64,000 nt of DNA from Ferriphaselus amnicola (GTDB lineage: Bacteria > Pseudomonadota > Gammaproteobacteria > Burkholderiales > Gallionellaceae), in NCBI RefSeq assembly GCF_000974685.2, contig NZ_AP018738.1:2418001-2482000 (forward strand), in the 5' to 3' direction. The translations under genes were made by a program, and so were the position numbers. Shown piece by piece: positions 8,275-15,669 of the stretch; position 1 is the first letter of the stretch; each line of letters starts with the position of its first letter. The notes under the pieces were generated by a model. It saw only the letters and a list, made by a program, of their open reading frames with translations. It made no database searches and had not been told where the DNA came from.

Positions 8275-10563
8275 TTACTCCTTGATCGACAGCAAATGAT
8301 CGTCGGGCAAACTGAGTTCGGGTTGCTTGTCACCTCCCGAAACAGGGGTCGCTGCCAGCAGGCGAATCGAAGTCTCCGTGATGGGCTTGACGGCCTTAAA
8401 GGTGATCAACGCCAAGCTTTCTTCTCCGGCTACGGCATCCGATCCAGCGCGTACAGCGCCGACGAAGATTTTGCCATTCTCAATGTCGATGTGATGAGTA
8501 AAGCTACTCTGCCCATTGTTCTGCCGGAAGAACTCGCCTTCTTCGACCTTGAGTACACGCACCACCGCCGGATCGAATCCCATCTGGAACGGCAGGCTAC
8601 GCAATCCACCATCTGTCTTGAGTCGCAAGGCAAGCTGGAACTCTTCACCTTTTTTGACTTCCTTGGCCCCTTGCCAAGTCAAACCAGCCAGAGTCGCCGG
8701 CTGAGCAGCCGCACGATCTTCCTTGGCCGCAGGCGTGGCAGCCACTGGTTCCATCTTCCGACTGTGGGGGGCGCTAACGCGCTCTTCGCTGGCCGGTTTG
8801 CTAAAAGGTTGCAGCATCAGCGGCGTGGTTCTCAGCGCCGCATCACTGCCGGACCAGAATTCGGAAGCGGCGATATCCGGTCGCTTGATGGTTCTGACCA
8901 GATGCGGGGTAATCGACAGGACGATCTCGGTCTTTTGATGGTCGTTACGGTGATTGGAGAACAGTCGCCCCGCCAGTGGCAGATCACCTAAGCCAGGAAT
9001 CTTGTTGGCGGTCTCGCGTTCGCTGTCACTGATCAACCCCGCCAGCACTTGGGTCTCGCCATCCTTCAGGCGCAACACGGTCGAGGCATTGCGTGAGCCG
9101 ATCTGATAGGCCTGTGTACCGTTCTTGCTGGTGATCTGGCTGACAATCGAGCTAACCTCCAACGCGACCTTGATGGCGACATCATCCTGCAAGTAAATAT
9201 TGGGCTCCACTTCGACCTTGAGGCCGACATCCAGATATTGCACGCTGTCAGCCACAAAGCCGGTAGCCGTCGAGGTAGTGGTGATCACCGGTACGCGATC
9301 GCCGATCATGATCTTGGCCTTCTCACGATTCCGGGTGCGGATTCTCGGATTGGCCAGCAGATTGACATCGGTATCGACCTTCTGTGCATTCAAGGTGGTA
9401 TTGGGGAAGGTGGCACCGATACGGCTGGAGTTGATATTACGCAGATCGCGCAAGGTCAGGGCACCCCCGCCGGCATTAGCCAAAGGAGCCAAGGTCATTT
9501 GCTGCGGATATTGGATACCCATATCCAGTAAGCGGGTGCGATTCACTTCCAGCACCTCGATCTCCAGCATCACTTCCGGTTCAGCCAGATCCAGCATGGC
9601 GACCATCTTCTCGGCCAGTCGGATCGCATCGGGCGTATCGCGCATCACCATCATGTTGAGTTTTTCATCGACGAAGATCTCTCGGGTCTTGAGTAGTGAC
9701 TTCACCATGGTCATGGCTTGCTTCACATCACAGTTCTCCAGATAGAAGGCTTTGACCATCAAGTCCTGATATTCGCGCGTCTTGGTTGAGCTATTCGGAT
9801 AGATCAGTACGATGTTGTTGGAGAGGATCTTCTTTTCCAATTGGTTGGTGGTCAGCAGTAAGTTGACCACATCATCCAGCGCCGCCTGACGCACCACCAA
9901 CGTGGTACGCAGATCGGTACGCACTTCCTTGTCCAGAATGAAGTTGATGCCCGTCGATCTGGATAGCATGTCGAACACCATGGACAGCGGCGCATCACGG
10001 AATTCGAGTTTGACGGGTTTCTTGTACAGGCCATTGAGGGTGGGCGTGGCCAACATCACTTTGGCGCGCGCCTCTTCGATCTCTTGCTTCAATGCCTTCA
10101 TCCCCCGATGATTGGGGTCTTCCACCGAGATGAATTGGAGCTTTTGCAGAGCACCCTCTGCATCTGATTTTTTGTACAGTTCGCGCGCTTCATCAAGCAA
10201 TGTGGCATGCTTTCTGGAACGCTCGACGTCCTGTATGCCAGCTTTGGCTCGGGAATTGTTCACATCGATACGCAGTACCGTCTGGAAATAGTTCTCGGCC
10301 GCATCGAAATGGCCAGCTTCTCGCTCACTATTGGCCGTGATCACGAGTTGATTGAGGATGCTGTCGCGGCGATTAAGGTATTCCGTGCGGTATTTCAGAT
10401 TCGACGGGTCTTCTTTGGTCGCTTGCTCCAACTTGGCGAGTCCCGCTTCCATCTGACCTTCATTCAGCAGGTTCTCGCCTTCGCGATGCAGACGCATGGC
10501 GCTGCATCCGACCAAGGTGGCGATTAGGCCTAGGTATAAGATCGAACGATGAAGACGCGTCAT
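8275..10563 (-). CDS. secretin (GspD/MshL-like) lipoprotein with cohesin-like domain
   Basis: This is a 762-aa outer-membrane channel protein. The N-terminus is a lipoprotein signal (lipobox LVGC, Cys20). TPR-like helices follow to about residue 160, then secretin N-domains (MVFDMLSRSTGINFILD, AMTMVKSLLKTREIFVDE) and the secretin core with LANPRIRTRNREKAKIMIGDRVPV, LKVEVEPN and VLAGLISDSE...PGLGDLPLAGRLF. The last ~130 residues form a cohesin-like beta domain (LTWQGAKEVKKGEEFQLALR ... FDPAVVRVLKVEEGEFF). It forms the gated pore for pseudopilus-driven secretion. Its TPR plus cohesin additions are known from some proteobacterial secretins but not from classic GspD. Confidence 0.88.
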   Translation of the reverse strand: MTRLHRSILYLGLIATLVGCSAMRLHREGENLLNEGQMEAGLAKLEQATKEDPSNLKYRTEYLNRRDSILNQLVITANSEREAGHFDAAENYFQTVLRIDVNNSRAKAGIQDVERSRKHATLLDEARELYKKSDAEGALQKLQFISVEDPNHRGMKALKQEIEEARAKVMLATPTLNGLYKKPVKLEFRDAPLSMVFDMLSRSTGINFILDKEVRTDLRTTLVVRQAALDDVVNLLLTTNQLEKKILSNNIVLIYPNSSTKTREYQDLMVKAFYLENCDVKQAMTMVKSLLKTREIFVDEKLNMMVMRDTPDAIRLAEKMVAMLDLAEPEVMLEIEVLEVNRTRLLDMGIQYPQQMTLAPLANAGGGALTLRDLRNINSSRIGATFPNTTLNAQKVDTDVNLLANPRIRTRNREKAKIMIGDRVPVITTTSTATGFVADSVQYLDVGLKVEVEPNIYLQDDVAIKVALEVSSIVSQITSKNGTQAYQIGSRNASTVLRLKDGETQVLAGLISDSERETANKIPGLGDLPLAGRLFSNHRNDHQKTEIVLSITPHLVRTIKRPDIAASEFWSGSDAALRTTPLMLQPFSKPASEERVSAPHSRKMEPVAATPAAKEDRAAAQPATLAGLTWQGAKEVKKGEEFQLALRLKTDGGLRSLPFQMGFDPAVVRVLKVEEGEFFRQNNGQSSFTHHIDIENGKIFVGAVRAGSDAVAGEESLALITFKAVKPITETSIRLLAATPVSGGDKQPELSLPDDHLLSIKE

Positions 10564-11078
10564 CGGGAATTTCCTCGGCTAATCTGGAGAGTCTGTTTGA
10601 TCTTCAATGGCAAGTAGGTCATATCCACGGTATTTTCGGTCACGGCATCCAAGTGATAGGTGCCATCAAGGGTGTCACCTGCCATGGCGTTGATGGCTCG
10701 ACTGCCTTGGGCAAGGTAAACCGTCATGTGCCCAGTCTCATCCTCCATTTGCCCCAAGTAGGTATAGGGGAGCGGTGGCGCAGACGGTTCAGCCGGTGCC
10801 GCTTGGCGCTTCACAATGTCGGGGGCAGGTGCGGGAGGTGGGGTGAACCAGCTCTTGGTCGTAAACGGATCTTGCTCCAGCGTGTCGAGTTGCATCCGGC
10901 TCAGAGGAAGATCAGCTTCAGTCGCCACGGGGATCTTGGGTTGTGCCAAGCGTTGAGTTGGCTTAACCGTCGCCGCAACCACGTCCATCGAGGAGTCTCG
11001 GTACAGGCCACTCATGACCGCCGCCGCAAGGGTGCCACTGACAGTGAGTCCGAGCAAAACGGTGCTTCGCTTCAACAC
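10560..11078 (-). CDS. GspC/PilP-like inner-membrane/periplasmic linker protein
   Basis: This 172-aa protein has an N-terminal membrane segment (about residues 7-25), a Pro-rich periplasmic linker (PPPAPAPDIVKRQAAP) and a small beta domain resembling the homology region of GspC/PilP (YTYLGQMEDETGHMTVYLAQG ... GDTLDGTYHLDAV). GspC and PilP connect the inner-membrane platform to the secretin N-domains. Its stop overlaps the secretin start (ATGA), which fits that partnership. The family assignment rests on architecture and context. Confidence 0.7.
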   Translation of the reverse strand: MLKRSTVLLGLTVSGTLAAAVMSGLYRDSSMDVVAATVKPTQRLAQPKIPVATEADLPLSRMQLDTLEQDPFTTKSWFTPPPAPAPDIVKRQAAPAEPSAPPLPYTYLGQMEDETGHMTVYLAQGSRAINAMAGDTLDGTYHLDAVTENTVDMTYLPLKIKQTLQISRGNSR

Positions 11079-11081
11079 GCG

Positions 11082-11645
11082 CTACTCCGCCCGCAAGAAC
11101 AAGGTCATGCTGACCTGTGCATCCAGCAACGCATCATTGACGTTTTGGCGACGGAAACTGATCTGATCCAACGACAGGCTCGGATTGTCAGAAAGGGCCT
11201 GCGCAAGGAAACCACGCAGTTGCGCATACGTCGCCTTGACGGGGAAGTTAAGCTGAAAAGTCTGTATGGAAGGATTGGCCGACGCTAGCTTATAGTCACC
11301 CAGATCGATCTGGAGCTGGTTGTCGGTAGCGGCTTGATGTAAACGATCCAGCCATTTCAACAGTTCGATGCGGCGCGGGAAGGTCTGTGGCAACGCTCGA
11401 AGTTGATCCGCTGGTTCAACCTTGGATGACGCAAAACTGGCAACCGCCGGTGCTTGCATTGCAGTCTGCCGCAGATCAGCCAGTTCACGACTAAGCGGCA
11501 TCAGGGTCATCACGCCATACGCCGCCGACAATATCAGCACACCCAGACCCACCATGCCGGACAACCCCAATCCAGTCGCCAGCCGCCGCACCTGCCAGCG
11601 CAATGCGGCCAAGCTAGGCAAGGGGGGTACTGCGATGGCGGTCAT
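11082..11645 (-). CDS. PilO/GspM-like inner-membrane platform protein
   Basis: This 187-aa protein has one membrane segment near residues 27-48 (LGLSGMVGLGVLILSAAYGV), a short coiled-coil stretch (LSRELADLRQTAM) and a C-terminal ferredoxin-like domain of PilO/GspM type (FQLNFPVKATYAQLRGFLAQAL). It is the first recognisable gene of the cluster, 3 bp upstream of the GspC/PilP-like gene. A PilN/GspL partner, ATPase and GspF-like protein would normally precede it, but unrelated sequence is found there instead. Confidence 0.72.
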   Translation of the reverse strand: MTAIAVPPLPSLAALRWQVRRLATGLGLSGMVGLGVLILSAAYGVMTLMPLSRELADLRQTAMQAPAVASFASSKVEPADQLRALPQTFPRRIELLKWLDRLHQAATDNQLQIDLGDYKLASANPSIQTFQLNFPVKATYAQLRGFLAQALSDNPSLSLDQISFRRQNVNDALLDAQVSMTLFLRAE

Positions 11646-11997
11646 GATAAGCGACGGTGTCCTGTGATTGATGAATTCTGCCTGCGTTTAACTGGTGCTC
11701 AGCATCAACGCACGCGCGCCGAGTCAAACGGGCGCATTTAATCACAGGAGTGACTTATTTGACCATAGACCGTGTGGCTAGGCCGGAGATATAGGGCATC
11801 GATCGAATTGCGATCCCAATCAATTGGTGCGATATTCGCATTGAGGCATTCGGTTGATTCTGATATATTCGCTCGCCGTGTTCGATTTAGTTAATTGCAC
11901 AGTGTTTTGAATTGTTCGTTTTGTCAAGATGCGGCTATTGAACCATGCCTTCCTGGATTCCTTAGTAAGGAAGTCCAAGGTAGAAAGAGAGTTAAAG
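11646..11997. other. region without a convincing gene upstream of the secretion cluster
   Basis: This 352-bp stretch shows no long open frame with good codon use. On the minus strand at about 11,739-11,709 a ten-codon frame (MRPFDSARVR) ends at a stop 64 bp before the PilO/GspM-like gene; it could be debris of a deleted PilN/GspL-like gene, but it is too short to claim. The base composition becomes more AT-rich toward 11,900, marking the switch to accessory DNA. Confidence 0.4.
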
Positions 11998-12207
11998 ATG
12001 AATTCATCCAGTTTTGAGAAGTTATATAGAGCCCCTGACGGGAGGCTCGTGTTTAATGCTATCCCTAGCTTAGGGGAGAATGCTGCGTATTCTTGTGCTG
12101 AATTACATGGATACGTTGACAACGGCTTCCCTATGAACGCCCCTTCCGCGCCACTGGGAAGCCATAGAATATGGTCTGCTTTTTCCGACATGGGTTCTGC
12201 CAGCTAA
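11998..12207 (+). CDS. small hypothetical protein
   Basis: This is a 69-aa frame that starts at the ATG at 11998, preceded by a purine-rich AGAGAG. A longer frame from 11929 is possible. No motif or membrane segment is recognised. A strong intrinsic terminator follows about 30 bp after the stop on the same strand, which is the main support for it being expressed. The region is AT-richer than the flanking secretion genes. The opposite-strand frame 11820-12191 is considered its shadow. Confidence 0.4.
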   Translation: MNSSSFEKLYRAPDGRLVFNAIPSLGENAAYSCAELHGYVDNGFPMNAPSAPLGSHRIWSAFSDMGSAS

Positions 12208-12236
12208 AACTTAACTAGCAGGCTCTATAAATCTCC

Positions 12237-12274
12237 AAAGGGGAAGTTCTCGGTATCGAGACTTCCCTTTTATT
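12237..12274 (+). terminator. intrinsic terminator
   Basis: An AAAGGGGAAGT / ACTTCCCTTT stem with a ~13-nt loop is followed by TTTATTT on the plus strand. It lies between the small ORF ending at 12207 and the gene starting at 12285, so it would terminate the former. Confidence 0.7.
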
Positions 12275-12284
12275 TAGGGTAATT

Positions 12285-12935
12285 ATGGATTGGGATACTA
12301 AACCACCATTTGGCTATAATGACGAACAAGCTCTACTTCTAGCCTATCAAACGTATTGCAAAGACCAGCTCAAAGACATCGGTCTAGACTGCACGCTCTC
12401 AGTGCAACGGATACATGATGTGTTCGGCGCATGGAAAGGGGATTTGCTGCGCTCAAAAGATGCTAATTTTCGAAATGACAGTGTAACTCCAGACCATATA
12501 AAGTCAGCCGCATACCTAACATATTGGCTAAGAAGAGAAGCTCCGATAATAAAACTTGAAACTCCTCCGCAAGGAGGTGGAATGTACTCCGTTGAGGAGC
12601 AAGTAAAGATTGAGCTTGGAATTGGGGATATACAGACCTACCACGAGGTAAGCCCGAGCGAGCTTAATAGCTTCCAGTTGTTTGGAATGCCAATTCCAAA
12701 GTTCATTGAAAATAGGCAAAGGATGTTCGCCTATGGAAATGAACTTCTTGCATTTAGTTTTGGATTTGAACTAGCGCTAAATTTCGAGAGTCAGAAACGC
12801 AAAGAAAGAGGAGATTCCAATTTCCAAGCATCACACCCATCTGGAGCATTTATTGAGGATTTATGCTATTTTTTCAAATTCAAAAGTGTATCACCGCACT
12901 CAATAGACCTGATTTATAGAGCCATACTATGGTAG
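12285..12935 (+). CDS. hypothetical protein, unknown family
   Basis: This 216-aa protein is not recognised. It has no signal peptide or membrane segment and looks like a mixed alpha/beta soluble protein (YNDEQALLLAYQTYC near the start, YLTYWLRREAPI near residue 80). Its AT-rich codon use differs from the core genes, suggesting horizontal acquisition. The start has only a weak ribosome binding site (AGGG). It stands alone between a terminator and a non-coding stretch in the accessory region. Confidence 0.6.
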   Translation: MDWDTKPPFGYNDEQALLLAYQTYCKDQLKDIGLDCTLSVQRIHDVFGAWKGDLLRSKDANFRNDSVTPDHIKSAAYLTYWLRREAPIIKLETPPQGGGMYSVEEQVKIELGIGDIQTYHEVSPSELNSFQLFGMPIPKFIENRQRMFAYGNELLAFSFGFELALNFESQKRKERGDSNFQASHPSGAFIEDLCYFFKFKSVSPHSIDLIYRAILW

Positions 12936-13262
12936 GAGCAAGGCTAACAAAATAGCAAATAAACTCCAAATTAGGCTGCCCTATCAAACCCACCCTCAGA
13001 TGCAGTTGCAATGTTATGTACTGTAAACAATATAGCGCGACTACAAGCCGTAGCTCACAGTTGCCCAATCCTTGGGCGCAGAACGCCATGGACATGGCAC
13101 TCCCTCAGGTCGCCATCGCGCTGCGTCATTCTTGATCCGCTTGCGACATAGTTACTGCGCGGTGATTGAAGTCGTCGAACCGGTCAACTCATCATCGAAA
13201 CCGCGAAGAATACCAAACATGCGGCGCGCACTTTACTCATCGCCTTCATCAAGATGCGAATT
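12936..13262. other. 327-bp stretch without a supported gene
   Basis: AT-rich sequence to about 13,020 is followed by more GC-rich sequence. Frames present (for example 13072-13293 plus, 12880-13095 minus) have no recognisable motif. A GGCTAAC at 12,952 resembles half an integron core site but has no partner. It may be a junction between two imported segments. Confidence 0.35.
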
Positions 13263-13580
13263 TTATTCAATCCAAAGCATGGTAATAGCGTAACCATCGT
13301 CCTGATATAGGGTCTGCTCCTGAAGAAAGCTTGGCGTCTTGCAATAATCTGTTGCCAACCACTCGTCAGCAGCTATCTCATTAAAATCATCTAGCCCCTC
13401 ACCTTTAAGCGCAGCGGTCGAACTTGCGGGGACACTCTGCTTTGAAGAAATGCACAGCCAATGAGTAAAATCCGGACTCTTGGCCGGAGGCTTGGTAATG
13501 ATCCCATCCTTGCTAAACACCAAACAACAGGGAAACCCGGCCAAGTAAAGATAGCGGCGAGCCGTGGCTCCAACGCTCAT
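13263..13580 (-). CDS. hypothetical cassette-associated ORF
   Basis: This 105-aa frame runs from an ATG at 13580 to a TAA at 13263. The protein begins MSVGATARRYLYLAGF and ends ITMLWIE; no family is recognised. Its first codons lie inside the left half of a disrupted attC, with the core-like GTTGGAG at 13574-13568 on this strand, so a cassette gene starting right after an attC is plausible but the true start may be internal. The frame also stays open further upstream, as antisense of the transposase. No attC was found after its stop, so the cassette is probably truncated. Confidence 0.4.
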   Translation of the reverse strand: MSVGATARRYLYLAGFPCCLVFSKDGIITKPPAKSPDFTHWLCISSKQSVPASSTAALKGEGLDDFNEIAADEWLATDYCKTPSFLQEQTLYQDDGYAITMLWIE

Positions 13581-13587
13581 CTCAAAG
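13568..13587 (-). repeat. left part of attC split by an IS110-family element
   Basis: CTCCAACGCTCATCTCAAAG has the layout of an attC outer end (imperfect core, GTTGGAG on the minus strand instead of GTTRRRY). Joined to 14669-14717 it gives a 69-bp site, nearly the same length as the intact attC at 15252-15321, with matching internal hairpin position. This is read as one attC interrupted by the insertion sequence. Confidence 0.6.
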
Positions 13588-14340
13588 AATGATGCGGCGG
13601 ATGCTGCCGCCATCTGCGAAGCCGTCACCCGCCCACAGATGCGGTTTGTGCCGATCAAGGACGAACACCAGCAAGCCACCCTTACCCTGCACCGCACCCG
13701 GCAGGGGTTCGTCGAGGAACGGACCGCGTTGTACAACCGGATACGCGGATTGATTGCCGAGTTCGGCATCATCCTGCCGCAAAAGGTCGAACGCCTGCGG
13801 CGAGAGATCGGTGCACATCTGGAAGACCTACCAAGCTGGGCCAACCGCTGTGTGGGCGACATGCTTGAGCACGCCGACCGGCTGGACGAACGCATCCACG
13901 AATACGACCGCGCCATGGCCGAATCGGCACGCGAAGATGACCGCTGCCGCCGCCTGATGCAACTGCCGGGCATCGGCCCGACCAGCGCCACCGCACTCGT
14001 CGCCAGCATCGGTCACGGCCACGACTTCAAGCATGGCCGACAGTTGGCGGCTTGGCTCGGTCTGGTTCCCGGCCAATACAGCAGCGGCGGTAAAGCTAGG
14101 CTCGGACGCATCACCAAAGCCGGCGACGGCTACCTGCGAAGTTTACTGGTGCTGGGCGCACGCGCCGTGCTCAACAGCCTCGGAGACAAACAAGATCGTC
14201 ACAGCCGCTGGGCCAGAGCCCTCGTCGAGCGACGCGGCTACTGGCGTGCCGCCATAGCCATCGCGGCCAAGAACGCCCGACTGTGTTGGGCGGTACTGAC
14301 CTACGGCGAAGCGTTCCATCTCACCGCCGACGCGGCCTGA
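13588..14340 (+). pseudogene. IS110/IS1111 family transposase, N-terminal domain missing
   Basis: The frame reads KNDAADAAAICEAVTRPQMRF, the end of the N-terminal DEDD (RuvC-like) domain, then a coiled-coil region and the intact C-terminal Transposase_20 domain (LMQLPGIGPTSATALVASIG, the serine-domain region, then LAAWLGLVPGQYSSGGKARLG and TKAGDGYLRSLLVLGA). About 100 N-terminal residues expected in a ~340-aa family member, including the first catalytic acidic residues, are absent. An in-frame ATG at 13564 opens the frame but lies in attC-like DNA. The remaining protein should not be catalytically competent. Confidence 0.85.
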
Positions 14341-14668
14341 ACGGCCAGCAAAAACCGTCTATAGAAAAGGGAGGAAACGAATCACGGCAGGACGAACGTC
14401 GATGATGTGAGCGGGTTGGACCCGCGCGGGGTGAACCTGATCAATTTACAGGGGAGATACACAAACCCGGCTAACGAATGAGGCCCCCGCGCGCGTCTTT
14501 CATCAGGGTCCGAGCAATAGGCTCAACATGACCGGTTGTAGTTTGGCAGTCCTTCACCACCTCGCATCGGCAACGAAAGTCAGCAAACGTGATCAAGAGA
14601 ACAGTAGAGACAAAAACCTAAAGACCAACCGGTCAGTTGCAATGACGGGGAAGCCCTTGTAGTAAAAG
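14341..14668 (+). ncRNA. IS110-family 3' non-coding end, candidate bridge RNA (seekRNA) region
   Basis: About 330 bp without coding potential follow the transposase stop. They contain GC-rich paired segments (for example GGGTTGGACCCGCGCGGGG near 14413 and GAGGCCCCCGCGCGCG near 14481). IS110-family elements encode a structured guide RNA in a non-coding end; in the IS1111 subgroup that end is 3' of the transposase. The RNA itself is inferred from family knowledge, not shown here. Confidence 0.45.
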
Positions 14669-14717
14669 TGAGGGGCTGCGCGCTTTTGCGCAGTCCCTCT
14701 CGACTGCCGGGTTGGGC
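14669..14717 (-). repeat. right part of disrupted attC site
   Basis: The segment contains a hairpin with arms GAGGGGCTGCGC (14670-14681) and GCGCAGTCCCTC (14688-14699), and ends in the core GTTGGGC (14711-14717). That core is the exact reverse complement of GCCCAAC at 15252-15258, as expected for the two ends of one integron cassette (the 163-aa gene). The stop codon of that gene is 6 bp away, typical cassette packing. Confidence 0.75.
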
Positions 14718-14723
14718 CACATG

Positions 14724-15215
14724 CTACTTAAATACCTCTCTGATAACCTTCAGAACCTTCTGATTGATAAGGTCTGCCGTGAGTTCGGTAGGTGTAGCAT
14801 CCCCCGCGCCTCCGGCGTGCCCACCTCTGCCGGGCGAAATTGTGCTTTCGTGGAAGCGGAGCTTGGAAAACCCCTTTTCACAAATGACGGAAAGGTGTGG
14901 ATATTCGTGAGATCGGTAGTGGCTACCATCTTCGCCAACTAAGAAACGAATGCTGATGCTCGGCGATTGATACCGCCCCTCTGGATCAGTTTGCTCTTCG
15001 CTGGTTTCGATATGGTACTTGTAGCCTTTAGCTTTAATGTACTCGCCGATTCTCTCAAACGTCGGGCGGATCAGCGAATCCCGAAGTCCATAGAAAGATT
15101 GAACAAACGCTTCCTCCCGCACTTCTCGCTCAGATTTCTGGTGCTCAATCTGTTTCTTTGTTTCTGCGTGAGAATTGAAAATCGCATCAAGTTCAGTTTT
15201 TAGTTTGTCCGACAT
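14724..15215 (-). CDS. integron-cassette hypothetical protein (163 aa)
   Basis: This is a soluble protein without signal peptide. It has an N-terminal charged helical segment (residues 1-50, with ETKKQIEHQKSEREVREE) followed by a mixed domain containing SPSISIRFLVGED and a Gly/Pro-rich loop (SPGRGGHAGGAGDATPTE). No family is recognised. The ATG at 15215 has a GGAG site 6 bp upstream and begins 36 bp after one attC; the stop falls 6 bp before the next. This is the standard geometry of a gene cassette read on the minus strand. Confidence 0.7.
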   Translation of the reverse strand: MSDKLKTELDAIFNSHAETKKQIEHQKSEREVREEAFVQSFYGLRDSLIRPTFERIGEYIKAKGYKYHIETSEEQTDPEGRYQSPSISIRFLVGEDGSHYRSHEYPHLSVICEKGFSKLRFHESTISPGRGGHAGGAGDATPTELTADLINQKVLKVIREVFK

Positions 15216-15251
15216 AAGTAACTCCAGTTAGTGGATGAGGAAGATTCAGTG

Positions 15252-15321
15252 GCCCAACGTTCAAGGTCAGGGGCGCTGCGCGGCTTTATCGCGCAGCGTC
15301 CCCTGCACCGCAGGGTTGGAC
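15252..15321 (-). repeat. intact integron attC site (70 bp)
   Basis: The site is bounded by GCCCAAC (15252-15258, RYYYAAC) and GTTGGAC (15315-15321, GTTRRRY). Inside is a long stem: left arm CAGGGGCGCTGCGCG (15268-15282) pairs with 15290-15305, which carries one extra base in the otherwise perfect pairing, like the extrahelical bases that orient attC recombination. Each outer core pairs with the core at the far end of its adjacent cassette (14711 and 16167), as expected for attC sites created by cassette insertion. Confidence 0.85.
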
Positions 15322-15329
15322 CTCGCCGA

Positions 15330-15668
15330 CTATTGCTTTTCAACTTCAGCCTCGGTAGACGGTTGTTCGCCTGCCTTCGATTGCGACATCCGACAGTCTC
15401 GGAATGCGGTAAAGACGTAATGAACAGCGAGACCGATTGCAACAATGCCCGCTACCGTGACATGTTCTCGCCATGACGAGGGGAGGCTACTTGCATCGCC
15501 GATGAATCCAGCGGCAATCAGCGCAATACCGCCTGGAACGCTAAAGGTGGCAAGAAATATAAGCACAGTGTGATTTAGCTCGAAAGACTGTTTGGAGTAC
15601 GCGCGAACAGTCGCGTAGAGCGCCGACAAGATGATTCCCAGCGCGATGCCGATAGTGGTAGCGTCCAT
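15330..15668 (-). CDS. small membrane protein in integron cassette
   Basis: The start is set at the ATG at 15668, one base after the stop of the bactofilin-like gene and preceded by AAGGGG; the longer frame to 15860 lies within that gene. The 112-aa protein has three likely membrane segments (about residues 3-20, 32-55 and 72-92) and a charged cytoplasmic tail ending EAEVEKQ. No family is recognised. It shares a cassette with the bactofilin-like gene, so it may be its membrane partner. Confidence 0.6.
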   Translation of the reverse strand: MDATTIGIALGIILSALYATVRAYSKQSFELNHTVLIFLATFSVPGGIALIAAGFIGDASSLPSSWREHVTVAGIVAIGLAVHYVFTAFRDCRMSQSKAGEQPSTEAEVEKQ

Positions 15669-15669
15669 T

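Larger units (their letters stand above)
13588..14668 (+). mobile_element. IS110/IS1111-type insertion sequence, 5'-truncated, inside an attC
   Basis: The element comprises a 5'-truncated DEDD/Transposase_20 transposase gene and about 330 bp of 3' non-coding DNA ending near ...CCCTTGTAGTAAAAG. A long 3' non-coding region is typical of the IS1111 subgroup. attC halves flank it on both sides. A subgroup of IS1111 elements that specifically targets attC sites has been described (IS1111-attC), which fits. The start boundary is inferred from where transposase similarity begins (KNDAADA) and attC-like sequence ends, so it may be off by several bases. Confidence 0.7.

Noticed and set aside
11709..11739. 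Ten-codon remnant that could be the start of a PilN/GspL-like gene
   Set aside because: Too short to distinguish from chance.
13030..13040. GCGCGACTAC as a possible second Tn7-like end repeat
   Set aside because: Single copy, no terminal TGT/ACA and no repeat spacing.
12952..13060. Possible attC after the gene ending at 12935 (GGCTAAC)
   Set aside because: First core has a mismatch, there is no GTTRRRY partner within 150 bp and no hairpin.
13581..14009. Minus-strand frame continuing through the transposase region
   Set aside because: Antisense of the IS110-family transposase, which has clear protein motifs on the plus strand.
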